A DNA stretch of 64,000 nt. Source: Mycobacterium florentinum. GTDB taxonomy: Bacteria > Actinomycetota > Actinomycetes > Mycobacteriales > Mycobacteriaceae. Within the stretch, counting starts at the first letter, position 1. Every line of letters starts with the position of its first letter. Position numbers and translations under genes: made by a program. The stretch is from the NCBI RefSeq assembly GCF_010730355.1, contig NZ_AP022576.1, forward strand, positions 5,828,001 to 5,892,000. Direction: 5' to 3'. The notes under the pieces were generated by a model. It made no database searches and was not told where the DNA came from. It worked only from the letters and a program-made list of their open reading frames with translations. Positions 33,206 to 42,048 of the stretch are shown one piece after another.

Positions 33206-33655
33206 TCAGTGCACGTTGCGGATTTGGCCGTCTTCGGAGAGGCCGAAGGCCACTTCGCCGTTGGGTCCGGTCCAGTCGACGACCTCGTCGTAAGCACTGA
33301 AGGCCGGACCATTGCGCTCGGGAAGGCCGATGGGGCACCATCCGCCCCAGACCCGCTCGCCGCGATGCAACGTCACTTCCGAGCCGTCGGCCACGTCGAT
33401 GACGACGCGCTGTGCGAAGCCGGCACGGTTTTTCGGAAGATGCGCGTCGACGATGGTGTGTACCTCCCCGTCGCGAACCAGGGCACCGCCCGTCTTCTGG
33501 CTCCCGTCCGGGTGCAGTTGCTTGATCAGGCCCACCGCATAGTCCTCGAATGTTGCCCACAGGAAGAAGTACTCGGCGAACTGCTATGAGTCATCACGGT
33601 AACCCCATGTGCGCGTGCGGAATCCGACGGCATCGATGTCGTAGTGCAACCCGAA
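33206..33655 (-). pseudogene. Broken DUF7064-like gene (N-terminal half lost, in-frame TAG)
   Basis: Read on the minus strand from about 33655, the frame gives a DUF7064-type core (VGFRTRTWGYRDDS). A TAG at 33584-33586 follows, then QFAEYFFLWATFEDY and a normal C-terminus (GGWCPIGLPERNGPAFSAYDE to the stop at 33206). The alignment with the copies at 4646 and 11905 continues across the TAG (RDES-A-QWIEY in the former), so this is a nonsense mutation in a former gene. Upstream of about 33655 the homology ends abruptly and a plus-strand gene fragment begins. The N-terminal half of at least 150 residues is missing. Confidence 0.7.
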
Positions 33656-34083
33656 TCGTCTATGGCGCCGGGCTGCTGTTGGCGCCCCGGCTCGTCGGCG
33701 GCCATTGGCTTGGCCCGGGCGGCGCCGGAATCGCCACCCACCCACCGCTGCGCAGCCTCGGCATCCGCGACGGCGTGATCGGCTGGGTCACCATTCGCAC
33801 CGCAGATGACCCACCCGTGGGTGCCCGGGTCGTCGCACTGGGAGCCGCGGGAGACATGGTCGATTGCCTCGGCACACTCATCGCGCACCGGGGCGACGAG
33901 CGTGTGCGCCCCGTATACGCGGCGGCTGCCGCGGTGGCGGCAGCGGCAAGCATCGTATTGGCGTGCAAGCTACATCGGCAAAACCTGCCAAATTCGCCAC
34001 CCGCGTCCGGTGCGGCCGCCACGAACTACGGCGCGGCACCCAAAGCCACGGTCGATGCCAGTGTTTCGCGCGGATTGGAATAG
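33586..34083 (+). CDS. Small membrane protein, probably 5'-truncated
   Basis: From about residue 22 the frame reads ATRIVYGAGLLLAPRLVG, which I recognise as the start of a small mycobacterial membrane-protein family. It continues with SLGIRDGVIGWVTIRTADD and a second hydrophobic stretch rich in Ala (VYAAAAAVAAAASIVL). No start codon lies at the family's usual position. The nearest in-frame ATG (33586) falls inside the antisense pseudogene, so the true start was probably lost at the junction near 33655. The last 58 bases overlap the convergent FadE-like gene. It may not be functional. Confidence 0.45.
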   Translation: MSHHGNPMCACGIRRHRCRSATRIVYGAGLLLAPRLVGGHWLGPGGAGIATHPPLRSLGIRDGVIGWVTIRTADDPPVGARVVALGAAGDMVDCLGTLIAHRGDERVRPVYAAAAAVAAAASIVLACKLHRQNLPNSPPASGAAATNYGAAPKATVDASVSRGLE

Positions 34084-35066
34084 GCCGCGGCGATCACTTG
34101 CAGGAAGCGAGCATCGGCGAACGCGTGCGAGATTGGGTATTCGCGCATGTAGCCGTACCCGCCGTGCAGTTGCAGGGACTGGTCGACTGCCTGGGCGCAG
34201 ACCCTGCTCGCGGTCAGGCGAGCGGCCGCCGCGTCGGCCGCATCCAGTGCACCGGCGGCGCGCTGCTGCACACAGGAGTCGACGAATGCAGTCAGGCTGG
34301 CCAGCTCGGCCCACAGCTCGGCCAGGCGGAACCGGGTGTTTTCGAATTCCGCCAGCGGCTGGCCGAAGACCTTTCTGGCGTTCACGTAATCGACCGCCAA
34401 CGCCATCGCCGTGCGTGCGCTCGCCAGCGCCAGCACGGCAAACCAAAGGTCGAGGTCGCGACTGAACGTGGTCGGGTAGATCAGGTCGGTATTCGCGCCG
34501 ACGTCGCCGAGCGTCACGTCTGCCAGCCCCGCGTCACGTCCGGCCAGGTTCTCGGAGATCGGGGTGACGACGACACCGGGTCGGTCGAGCGTGGTCAACA
34601 CAACGCCGTCGCCGTCGTTGTGCACCAGCAGCGCGTCGGCGATGCGCGCCGCGGCGACACCGGACAACGTGGCGGGCGCGGGAACCGCGATCAACTCACC
34701 GGTGGCGAGCCCCGGAAGCCACTGCTGTTTGTGCGCCGAACTGCCGTGCTCGAGCAAGAACGGGATCGCGACGCCGGCCTGCAGTGCAAACAGCAGAGCC
34801 AGCCCGGTTGCCCCGGCGGCGACCGCTTCCTCGATCAGGACGACCAGGAATCCGAAATCGTCGGCACCGCCGCCGCCGAACTCCTCGGGCACCGCGGTGC
34901 CGAGAAACCCGGCTTCGCCGGCGGCCGCGACGACGCTGCGCGGCACGCCGTCGGCGTGGCGCCATTCGTCCAGCTGCGGTACGACCTCGCTGGCGATAAA
35001 TCGTTTGACGCTGTCGCGGAAGACCTCGTGATCGTCGCCGTAGATACGCCGGCGGCTCGAAATCAC
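34026..35066 (-). CDS. Acyl-CoA dehydrogenase-like protein, degenerate active site
   Basis: This protein of 346 residues is shorter than normal FadEs (about 380). The N-terminal domain has VPEEFGGGGADDFGF and the C-terminal domain ARKVFGQPLAEFENTRF and LHGGYGYMREYPISHAF. The mid-domain FAD/substrate loop (usually TEP-x-AGSD) is replaced by VPAPATLSGVAAAR, and the end lacks the GT-x-EI catalytic segment. It may be a non-catalytic partner of another FadE in a hetero-oligomer, or may have lost activity. Its start overlaps the SDR stop (ATGA), placing it last in the 38030-34026 operon. Confidence 0.75.
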   Translation of the reverse strand: MISSRRRIYGDDHEVFRDSVKRFIASEVVPQLDEWRHADGVPRSVVAAAGEAGFLGTAVPEEFGGGGADDFGFLVVLIEEAVAAGATGLALLFALQAGVAIPFLLEHGSSAHKQQWLPGLATGELIAVPAPATLSGVAAARIADALLVHNDGDGVVLTTLDRPGVVVTPISENLAGRDAGLADVTLGDVGANTDLIYPTTFSRDLDLWFAVLALASARTAMALAVDYVNARKVFGQPLAEFENTRFRLAELWAELASLTAFVDSCVQQRAAGALDAADAAAARLTASRVCAQAVDQSLQLHGGYGYMREYPISHAFADARFLQVIAAAYSNPRETLASTVALGAAP

Positions 35067-35830
35067 CTGGGTGCCATCCGGATTGCGCCGTCGAGGCGAA
35101 TCGTCTCGCCGTTGAGCATGCCGTTGTCGATGATGGACAACGCCAGGCGGGCGTACTCGTCGGGCAGGCCCAGCCGGCTCGGGTGCGGCACGGTCTTCGC
35201 CAATGACGCGCGCACCTCGTCGGAAACCTTGGCGAGCAAGGGTGTGTCGAAGGTGCCGGGCGCGATGGTGCAGACGCGGATCGCCTTGGACGCCAGATCC
35301 CGTGCCGCGACGATGGTCATGCCGACGATGCCCGCCTTGGACGACGCGTACGGTATCTGACCGATCTGGCCCTCGAAGGCGGCCACCGATGCGGTCAGGA
35401 TGACCACCCCACGATCACCGTCGAGCGGTTCGTTGGTGGCCATCTGCGCCGCGGCCAGGCGCAGCACGTTGAACGAGCCGATCAGGTTGATCCCGATGAC
35501 CTCGGAGTACGTTTCCAGCGAGCCGGGGGATCCGTCCTTGTTGACCACACGCACCGGACCGCCGCGTCCGGCGCAGTGCACCACCGCCCGCAGCGGACCC
35601 GCTTCGACGGCCGCGCTGATCGCCGCGCTGACTTCTTCGGGGCTACGCACATCGGCGGCGATGAACTGCACGGTGTCACCGAGTTCCTTGGCGACGGTTT
35701 CGCCGTCGGAGGATGCCAGGTCGGCGATGATGACCTTGGCGGCACCGCCTCCGACAAGCCGTTCCACCGTCGCGCGCCCGAGACCGGAAGCACCTCCGGT
35801 GACGACCGCGCTGATTCCCTCAATCTGCAT
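35063..35830 (-). CDS. SDR, type II 3-hydroxyacyl-CoA dehydrogenase-like
   Basis: This SDR has 255 residues. The Rossmann motif is TGGASGLGRATVERL, the NAG-equivalent is CAGRGGP, the active-site Ser is in ILTASVAAFEGQ, and the YxxxK pair is in YASSKAG. The AFEGQIGQ-x-x-YASSKAG arrangement and the APGTFDTPLL block are those of HSD17B10-type 3-hydroxyacyl-CoA dehydrogenases, which oxidise 3-hydroxyacyl-CoA with NAD. It lies between a thiolase and an acyl-CoA dehydrogenase-like gene, as expected for a beta-oxidation-like cycle. Confidence 0.85.
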   Translation of the reverse strand: MQIEGISAVVTGGASGLGRATVERLVGGGAAKVIIADLASSDGETVAKELGDTVQFIAADVRSPEEVSAAISAAVEAGPLRAVVHCAGRGGPVRVVNKDGSPGSLETYSEVIGINLIGSFNVLRLAAAQMATNEPLDGDRGVVILTASVAAFEGQIGQIPYASSKAGIVGMTIVAARDLASKAIRVCTIAPGTFDTPLLAKVSDEVRASLAKTVPHPSRLGLPDEYARLALSIIDNGMLNGETIRLDGAIRMAPR

Positions 35831-35864
35831 GTGTTGCTAGTCCTTTCGAATCCTTATGGGGCTT

Positions 35865-37058
35865 CTACAGCCGTTCGATGATCGTGGCGTTGGCCATTCC
35901 GCCGGCTTCGCACATCGTCTGCAGCCCGAAGCGGCCACCACCGGCCTCGAGCGCGTGCAACATTGTGGTGAGCAGCCGGGCGCCCGAGGCTCCGAGCGGG
36001 TGGCCCAGCGCGATGGCGCCGCCGCGAGGGTTGAGTCGTGCCGGGTCGGCCCCGAAGTGCTGCGCCCAGGCCATCGGTACCGGGGCGAAGGCCTCGTTGA
36101 CTTCGTAGTGGTCGATGTCGGCCAGCGAGAGCTTTGATCGGCGAAGCACCCGCTCGGTCGCCGGGATCGGGCCGGTCAGCATGGTGATCGGATCGTCGGC
36201 GGCCAGCCCGAACGCATGGAACCGCGCCCGCGGGGTCAGGCCCAGCTCGGCGGCGGTGTCGTCGCCCATGATCAACACTGCTGACGCACCGTCGGCGAGC
36301 TGTGACGAGTTGCCCGCAGTGATGTGCCAGTCGCTGATCTCCGGGAACCGCTCCGCCATTTCTTCGGAGTAGAACGAGGACTTGAGCGTTGCCAAACCTT
36401 CGACCGTGGTTGCCGGTCGGACGGTCTCGTCGGTGGTGACCAGGCCGCCGTCCGGTGTGCTGATCGGGACGATCTCGGCGGTGAAGTCGGCGCCGGCCGC
36501 GTTCGTGTGGGAGGTGGCGGCGAACTGATCGATGGACTCGCGGTCGAGTTTCCAGCGTGCTGCCACCAACTCGGCCGAGATGCCCTGCGACACCAGCCCG
36601 GGCGCGTACCTTTCGGCCACCGATGGGCCGTAGGGGTCCTGACCGATCCGCGCGGTGAACATCGGGACGCGGCTCATCGATTCGACGCCGGCGGCCACGA
36701 CGATGTCGCACGCTCCGGCGATCACGGCCTGTGCGGCGAAATCGGCGGCCTGCTGGCTGGATCCGCAGGCGCGATGCACCGCCACCGAGGGCACGCTTTC
36801 GGGCAGCCCTGCCGAGAGCCAGGCCCAACGGCCCACCGGCCCGGACTGTTCCCCGACCTGGCTTACGCAGCCGGCGATCACGTCGTCGACGCGACTGGGG
36901 TCAAAATCGTTGCGCGCCATCAGTTGCCCGATCACCTGACCCAGCAACTCGACCGGATGGACGGCGCTCAAGGCCCCGCCGGGACGCCCGTCCTTGGGTG
37001 GCTTGCCTTTGGCCATCGGCGATCGAATGGCATCGACAATGACTGCGCTACGCGACAT
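35865..37058 (-). CDS. Thiolase (acetyl-CoA C-acyltransferase family)
   Basis: This thiolase has 397 residues counted from ATG 37058, with GGAG 7 bases upstream. The nucleophilic Cys is near residue 98 in HRACGSSQQAADF. The other catalytic residues are in VNEAFAPVPMAW, GHPLGASG (His near 353) and QTMCEAGGMANA (Cys near 383). It would cleave 3-ketoacyl-CoA with CoA, or run in reverse. The longer open frame upstream of 37058 crosses the next gene in another frame and is not real. It is the third gene of the minus-strand operon thioesterase - NTF2-like - thiolase - SDR - FadE-like. Confidence 0.92.
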   Translation of the reverse strand: MSRSAVIVDAIRSPMAKGKPPKDGRPGGALSAVHPVELLGQVIGQLMARNDFDPSRVDDVIAGCVSQVGEQSGPVGRWAWLSAGLPESVPSVAVHRACGSSQQAADFAAQAVIAGACDIVVAAGVESMSRVPMFTARIGQDPYGPSVAERYAPGLVSQGISAELVAARWKLDRESIDQFAATSHTNAAGADFTAEIVPISTPDGGLVTTDETVRPATTVEGLATLKSSFYSEEMAERFPEISDWHITAGNSSQLADGASAVLIMGDDTAAELGLTPRARFHAFGLAADDPITMLTGPIPATERVLRRSKLSLADIDHYEVNEAFAPVPMAWAQHFGADPARLNPRGGAIALGHPLGASGARLLTTMLHALEAGGGRFGLQTMCEAGGMANATIIERL

Positions 37059-37086
37059 TTGGTTGCTCCTCAATGACTGACTGTGC

Positions 37087-37506
37087 TTACGCGGGCTGCG
37101 GCTGGGTGATGGCCGCGGAGTCCCAGTAAAACGCCCGGATTTCGCGGACCAGACCCTCGGAGAACGACCACACCTCCAGCGCGGAGTTGGGAACCGCATC
37201 GTCGGAGCCGGGGTTTTTCCACTCGAAGGTGATCCAGGCGACCACGTGATCGCCGTCGCCGATCGTGCGCACCAGCGTGAGGTTGGTGGCACCAGCCTGA
37301 TTGCCCGCCTTGGCGATTCCGGTGAACAGCCCGCGCAGCCGTCGGCTTCCCTCGATGCGGCCCCCATGCGGCAGCGAGGGCGGCCACTCGATCGCGGCGT
37401 CCTCGGCAAAGTGGGCGTCGATCGCCGCTCCGATCGCGTCGGGGTCGGCGCCACCGAGCGCGGCATAGAAGTCGGCGACGATTTGGGCGTTCGGTTGCTG
37501 CGACAT
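37087..37506 (-). CDS. NTF2-like / SnoaL-like protein
   Basis: This small soluble protein of 139 residues has the cone-shaped NTF2/SnoaL fold, suggested by the order helix (IVADFYAALGGADPDAIGAA), strand with EDAAIEWPP, GRIEGSRRLRGLF, and HVVAWITFEWKNPG. Members include epoxide hydrolases, polyketide cyclases and ketosteroid-isomerase-like enzymes, so a role in isomerising or hydrating the pathway's acyl chain is possible. I cannot see a specific catalytic set. The start is ATG 37506, with GAGG upstream. It is 28 bases from the thiolase start. Confidence 0.75.
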   Translation of the reverse strand: MSQQPNAQIVADFYAALGGADPDAIGAAIDAHFAEDAAIEWPPSLPHGGRIEGSRRLRGLFTGIAKAGNQAGATNLTLVRTIGDGDHVVAWITFEWKNPGSDDAVPNSALEVWSFSEGLVREIRAFYWDSAAITQPQPA

Positions 37507-37556
37507 CAGAGACCTCACTGTCCGGGGCGGGAATATTTTAGAACCTTATCGTCTCA

Positions 37557-38030
37557 TTAAGTGCTCGGCAACGTCGGTTCGGCCGATCCGCCGGCGATCA
37601 TCGTGCCCTGGCTGGTGGCGCAGCGGTTGCCGTTGCGGTCCTCGACGACCACTTCGACGAACTTGGTTCGCCGACCGCCGCCCAGCACCGTCGCCCGAAA
37701 CGTCAACGGCGCCCGCGCCGGCAGATGGAACTGGATGTGCAGGGAGCCGGTTGCGGGCAGGAGGCCCTTTTCGCTCTGGCGCATGGTGAGCGCGCCCATG
37801 ATCTGGTCGGCCGCGGCGGTCACGGTGCCACCGTTCACCGCGCCGTTGGGGTTGGTGGTCAGCGTCGAACGTTCCATCCGGAAGGTCGCCGAAGCCGCGT
37901 TCAACTCGACGCATTCCAGACCGAGGTCTCGGCAGTACGGCAGCGCGTTGACCCAGGTCAGCCAGTCTTCTGTCGCGTCTGATGCGGGGTGCCACCACGC
38001 CATGTCGGGCGCAGCACCGTCGTGGGCCAT
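37557..38030 (-). CDS. Hotdog-fold PaaI-like thioesterase
   Basis: This protein of 157 residues has the hotdog fold. The block NPNGAVNGGTVTAAADQIMGAL is the PaaI-type active-site helix, where Asp often activates water, and SLHIQFHLPAR is the paired strand. It would hydrolyse an acyl-CoA to the acid and CoA. The start at ATG 38030 fits the family; further upstream residues look non-coding. It is the first gene of the minus-strand operon and faces the SDR at 38222, with an AACGATCGTT-type operator in between. Confidence 0.85.
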   Translation of the reverse strand: MAHDGAAPDMAWWHPASDATEDWLTWVNALPYCRDLGLECVELNAASATFRMERSTLTTNPNGAVNGGTVTAAADQIMGALTMRQSEKGLLPATGSLHIQFHLPARAPLTFRATVLGGGRRTKFVEVVVEDRNGNRCATSQGTMIAGGSAEPTLPST

Positions 38031-38064
38031 GGCTCGCTCCGTTCCGTCGCGTTTTTCTTTGCAA

Positions 38065-38082
38065 TGTAAACGATCGTTCTGG
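38065..38082. promoter_or_regulatory. AACGATCGTT-type operator, site 1
   Basis: TGTAAACGATCGTTCTGG contains the perfect core AACGATCGTT (38069-38078) in the divergent gap between the thioesterase and the mycofactocin-type SDR. Related 18-bp sites are at 49172-49189, 50623-50640 and 61593-61610. One regulator probably binds all four. Confidence 0.6.
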
Positions 38083-38221
38083 CAAGACGATCGGCGCCCA
38101 GGTGCGTGTGACCATTGACACAAATGCGCCGATCGGCAATTATGAGACGTTGAACCTTAAAAACGCGACCCGTCGGCAGAACGTCCGTTCGGGAGGACAG
38201 AAGACAAGGACAGCTGGATAT

Positions 38222-39052
38222 ATGGGACTCGCCGACAACAAGGTCGCCTTCATCTCCGGAGTGGCGCGCGGGCAGGGCCGTTCACACGCGGTGCGGCTGG
38301 CCGAAGAGGGTGCCGACATCATCGGCTTCGATATCTGCGCCAACGACGATGCGGTGGAATACCCACTTGCCACCCAGGACGATCTCGAAGAGACGCGCAA
38401 GCTGATCGAGAAGTTCGGCCGCAAGGCGCTGCTCTCGGTGGCCGACGTTCGTGACCACGAAGCGGTCAAGCGCATTGTCGACGAGGGTGTGGCGGAGCTG
38501 GGTCGACTGGACATCGTCCTGGCGAACGCCGGCGTCATGGCCATTACCGGGCAGCAGCGTCTGGGGCGCGACTCCTTCCTGGCCGGGATCGACATCATGC
38601 TCACCGGTGTGTTCAACACCGTGATGCCGGCCATTCCGCACCTGCAGGCCGGTGGGCGCGGGGGGTCGATCGTGATCACCAGCTCGACCGCGGGTTTGGT
38701 CGGCGGCCTCGGGGACGGGTCACCGGGCGTGCTGGGCTACACCGCCTCCAAGCACGCCGTCGTCGGGCTGATGCGGGCCTGGGCCAATGTGCTTGCACCG
38801 GACGGCATTCGGGTGAACACCATCCACCCGACCGGGGTCAACTCCCCGATGATCGCCAATGAAGCCTTTGGGCGCTATGTGCAGGAATTCCCGACGATCG
38901 CGCAGAACCTGCAAAATCCACTGCCGGTGCCCAATGGATTGCTCGAGCCGCAAGACGTAACGGATTCGATCATGCACCTGGTTTCGGACGCGGGCCGCTA
39001 CATCACCGGCAGCACGTTCGTGATGGATGCGGGCTTCACCAACAACAAATAG
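38222..39052 (+). CDS. Mycofactocin-coupled-type SDR oxidoreductase
   Basis: This SDR has 276 residues. The first strand and loop, VAFISGVARGQGRSHAVRL, followed by EEGADIIGFDIC, are typical of SDRs whose tightly bound NAD is recycled by mycofactocin (MftG/MftC systems). The active site has the Ser in VITSSTAGLVGG and YTASKHA. The C-terminus is TGSTFVMDAGFTNN. The enzyme should oxidise an alcohol of the pathway substrate. It is followed after 43 bases by an AveC-like gene and the VWA and AAA genes, probably one operon. Confidence 0.88.
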   Translation: MGLADNKVAFISGVARGQGRSHAVRLAEEGADIIGFDICANDDAVEYPLATQDDLEETRKLIEKFGRKALLSVADVRDHEAVKRIVDEGVAELGRLDIVLANAGVMAITGQQRLGRDSFLAGIDIMLTGVFNTVMPAIPHLQAGGRGGSIVITSSTAGLVGGLGDGSPGVLGYTASKHAVVGLMRAWANVLAPDGIRVNTIHPTGVNSPMIANEAFGRYVQEFPTIAQNLQNPLPVPNGLLEPQDVTDSIMHLVSDAGRYITGSTFVMDAGFTNNK

Positions 39053-39095
39053 CCGTCCGAGTCGCTCTTGAACGCGGTCTAGAAAGGGGCCAACG

Positions 39096-40271
39096 ATGAC
39101 CCAGATGGCTGAACGGCTGGACCTCCCGAGGCGAGACGGCCCGCCGCTGCCGGTCGATGCCGCGCCCCGCACGTCGGCGCCGGTGAAGTGGTGGGCGGCC
39201 GTTGGCGCCGTCTACCTGGTGTTCATGGTGGCGGTGCTGACCAACTGGGTGCTGGGCCCGTTGTTCAAGACCGTGCCGATGGGCCCGACACCCGTCCCGA
39301 CCTTTATGAAGGTCGCGGTCGTGTTTTTCGAGGTCCTCACGATTCCGGCGATATTGGGCTGCTTCTACTTCATGGTGGTCAAACCGTGGCGGCGGGACGG
39401 GAAACTCAGCGTCGACGGGGCGCTGACGCTCGCGTTCGCGACGGTGTGGTTCCAGGACCCGTTGTCCGCCTACAGCGGCACCTGGTTCACCTACAACGCC
39501 TACGCGCTCAACTATGGCTCGTGGGTCAACAGCGTTCCCTTCGCGACCGGCAAGGCCGCGCCCGGCGCGATGCTGGTCGAACCGATTCTGATCGTCCCCG
39601 GGGCATACGTGTACTGCTTCGTGGTGGCGATGTTCGCCGGTGGCTGGGTGATGCGGACCGCGCGTAAGCGTTGGCCGCAGCTGAGTGCGGTCAAGCTCGG
39701 CGCAATCTGCGTCGTGGCGATGTTCGCCTTCGACGTCGTATTGGAAGGCGTCATGTTCATGCCGCTGGGGGTGTGGGAGTACCCGGGTGGACACTTCAAC
39801 ATCTTCCCGAACACCTACCACAAGTTCCCGCTGACCGAGATGATCACGGCCGGTTCGGCATTCGCGTCGGTCGCCATCCTGCGTTTCTTCAAGAACGACC
39901 GCGGCGAAACGCTCGCCGACCGCGGTCTCGAGTCGCTGAAGGTCTCGGATCGCCGCAAGAGCGTCTTGCGGGCGCTGGCGATGATCGGTTTCGTCAACAT
40001 GTTGTTCTTCGGTCTGTACAACGTGGCCAACACGTGGACCGCGACCCGGATGGCCGACTGGCCGGCGGACCTGCAGAAGCGTTCGTATCTGACCAACGGT
40101 CTGTGCGGCGAGGGAACCGACCAGATGTGCCCGGGACCGGCAGTTCCTCAGTTCCGCAACAACAATCAGGACCCCAACGGGGGATCGGCACACCTCGACC
40201 CGAACGGTAACCTGGTCGTGCCCCCTAACACCACGCTGCCGAGCATGGTGCCCTTCGATCGCGGGAAGTAG
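39096..40271 (+). CDS. AveC/spirocyclase-like seven-TM protein, copy 1
   Basis: This membrane protein of 391 residues has about seven hydrophobic segments. Family marks shared by the five copies are APVKWWAAVGAVYLVFM before TM1, GPLFKTVPMGPTPVP, WFQDPLSAYSGTWFTYN, FDVVLEGVMFMPLGVWEY after TM5, PGGHFNIFPNTYHKFPL, and the C-terminal Cys pair in CGEGTDQMCPGPAVPQFR. AveC of avermectin biosynthesis is a membrane protein with spiroketal cyclase/dehydratase activity; homology by recall suggests a cyclase-like role here, but the substrate is unknown. GTG of the VWA gene overlaps its stop, so the two are coupled. Confidence 0.75.
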   Translation: MTQMAERLDLPRRDGPPLPVDAAPRTSAPVKWWAAVGAVYLVFMVAVLTNWVLGPLFKTVPMGPTPVPTFMKVAVVFFEVLTIPAILGCFYFMVVKPWRRDGKLSVDGALTLAFATVWFQDPLSAYSGTWFTYNAYALNYGSWVNSVPFATGKAAPGAMLVEPILIVPGAYVYCFVVAMFAGGWVMRTARKRWPQLSAVKLGAICVVAMFAFDVVLEGVMFMPLGVWEYPGGHFNIFPNTYHKFPLTEMITAGSAFASVAILRFFKNDRGETLADRGLESLKVSDRRKSVLRALAMIGFVNMLFFGLYNVANTWTATRMADWPADLQKRSYLTNGLCGEGTDQMCPGPAVPQFRNNNQDPNGGSAHLDPNGNLVVPPNTTLPSMVPFDRGK

Positions 40272-42034
40272 TGCGAGGACGCGATATTTCATCGATCACC
40301 AGATTCGCTGTCCTGGCATCCGCGATCGCCGCGAGGCCGTTGACCGTCGAAGCAACGCGCGCTGAGCCTACCCACACGGACGGGCGAACGGTGTTCGTTG
40401 CCGTCGGCCTGGATGCGGGGGATGTGCGTGATGCGGTCGCGGTGCAGGCCGCACTCCTGGCGGCCGGCACACTGCGTAAAGACCTGATGATGCGACTCGC
40501 GCGGCATCGCCCCGCCGTCGCGCAGCGCTATCTGGCGCTGGAACTGGGCCGTGTCGCTGAGCAATTGGATCACGTGCTGCCTGTCCGAACCGCGCGCCGG
40601 ATGAAATCGGTTGGTTTGCGGCCAGTCTCACGCTCCAGCGACGAGTCGCTCGATCGCGCGCTGGGTCGCGAACGCATCGCGTCGTCCCCGGACTGGGCCG
40701 GTGCGTTGCGGCCGTCCCGATTACGACGCGTAAGTGAGGAGGACCTGCGGGCCTCACCCACCGACCATGACCTGGCGCGGCTGGGCCAGCTCGAAGAAGA
40801 AGACCCCCAACCGGACGACGACAACACCGACGAGAACGACGAAAGCAAGATCGTCAATCTGTTGTCGGCCCCGGGGATTCCCAATCCGTTGGGGGATGCG
40901 ATTCAGAAGCTCCTCGGGATGGGCCGCAGCGGACAGGACAAGAATCAGGGTTCGGCCGAAATCCCGGTCGGCAAGCAACGGTTCGGACCCGTCGGGCGAA
41001 ACGCCAAGAAGGGTTCACTGGCTCGGCTGGTGTCGGCGGTGCTCGACCCGGCTCCGGCCGTCGGCACCCGCTACCCGGAGTGGGACTGCCACAAGGGGGC
41101 CTATCGCTTCGATTGGTGCGCTGTCGCCGAATACGATCCGGCCGACATCGAGTCCGCACGCGATGACGCCCCCGCACAGCCTCTCCTGCAGCGGCCCCTT
41201 GCCCGGGTCGGCATCGAGCCGCAACGACATCGGCGCCAGTCCGAAGGCGATTCACTGGACCTGTCCGCGTTGGTGGACTACGAAACCGACCGCCGGCACG
41301 GCGACCATCCGGACCCGTTCATCTACGAGAGCAGCCGGTTGACCAAGCGCGACCTGTCGGTGCTGGTTCTGCTGGACTGTTCGGGTTCGACCGCGGAAGA
41401 CTCCGGCGGTCGGGTGGTGTTCGAGGAGGAACGCCGCCTTGCGGGTGACCTCACCGTGGCATTGGAACGGCTCGGCGACCGGGTCGGGACATACGGCTTC
41501 TATTCACGCGGCAAGGACGCCGTGCGATTTCTGCGCGTCAAGACGTTCAACGCTCGGTACGACACGGCCGCCAAACGCCGCCTGCAGTCGGTTCAGCCGT
41601 CCGGGTTCACCCGCATCGGGGCAGCGATCCGGCACGCGACCCACGTCCTGCAATCGCAGGCGCTGGCAAAGAACATGGTGCTGTTGGTGATTGGCGATGG
41701 ACTGCCCTACGACGACGGCTACGAGGATCGCTACGCGCGCGCGGACGCGCGGCAGGCGATCAAGGAAGCCGTGCTGCAGGGGATCGGCGTCGCCGGAATC
41801 GGCATCCGGTCGTCCACCGAGCCAGAGGTTCTCGAGGATGTCTGGTCGGACGCATCGTTTAGGGTGATCGGACAAAGCGGCGATATTCAGCGCCATCTTC
41901 GTGGTCTGTTGCTCAATGCGCTGAGTGTGACCCGCAGCAACGGGCGGCGACGGGAGCTGCTGAGCGAAGAACACCATGGATACCTGCGGTCGCTGCACGC
42001 GGCCCGGCGCAGCGCGATGAACACGTACTCCTGA
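40271..42034 (+). CDS. NorD-like VWA-domain protein
   Basis: This protein has 587 residues and starts at GTG 40271, overlapping the AveC-like stop. Residues about 165-210 are acidic and disordered-looking (LEEEDPQPDDDNTDEND). The C-terminal von Willebrand A domain starts near residue 360 with the metal-binding DCSGSTAED (DxSxS) and has the Thr/Asp companions in SGFTRIGAAIRH and VIGDGLPYDDGY. In NorD/CbbO-type systems this protein works with a NorQ/CbbQ AAA ATPase as a remodelling chaperone for a metalloenzyme. The adjacent AAA gene supports that. No NorB or RuBisCO is present in the window. Confidence 0.85.
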   Translation: MRGRDISSITRFAVLASAIAARPLTVEATRAEPTHTDGRTVFVAVGLDAGDVRDAVAVQAALLAAGTLRKDLMMRLARHRPAVAQRYLALELGRVAEQLDHVLPVRTARRMKSVGLRPVSRSSDESLDRALGRERIASSPDWAGALRPSRLRRVSEEDLRASPTDHDLARLGQLEEEDPQPDDDNTDENDESKIVNLLSAPGIPNPLGDAIQKLLGMGRSGQDKNQGSAEIPVGKQRFGPVGRNAKKGSLARLVSAVLDPAPAVGTRYPEWDCHKGAYRFDWCAVAEYDPADIESARDDAPAQPLLQRPLARVGIEPQRHRRQSEGDSLDLSALVDYETDRRHGDHPDPFIYESSRLTKRDLSVLVLLDCSGSTAEDSGGRVVFEEERRLAGDLTVALERLGDRVGTYGFYSRGKDAVRFLRVKTFNARYDTAAKRRLQSVQPSGFTRIGAAIRHATHVLQSQALAKNMVLLVIGDGLPYDDGYEDRYARADARQAIKEAVLQGIGVAGIGIRSSTEPEVLEDVWSDASFRVIGQSGDIQRHLRGLLLNALSVTRSNGRRRELLSEEHHGYLRSLHAARRSAMNTYS

Positions 42035-42048
42035 GCAGTGAGGTGGGG

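Noticed and set aside
33864..35360. 498-codon plus-strand frame antisense to the FadE-like and SDR genes
   Set aside because: Antisense shadow of genes with clear ACAD and SDR motifs.
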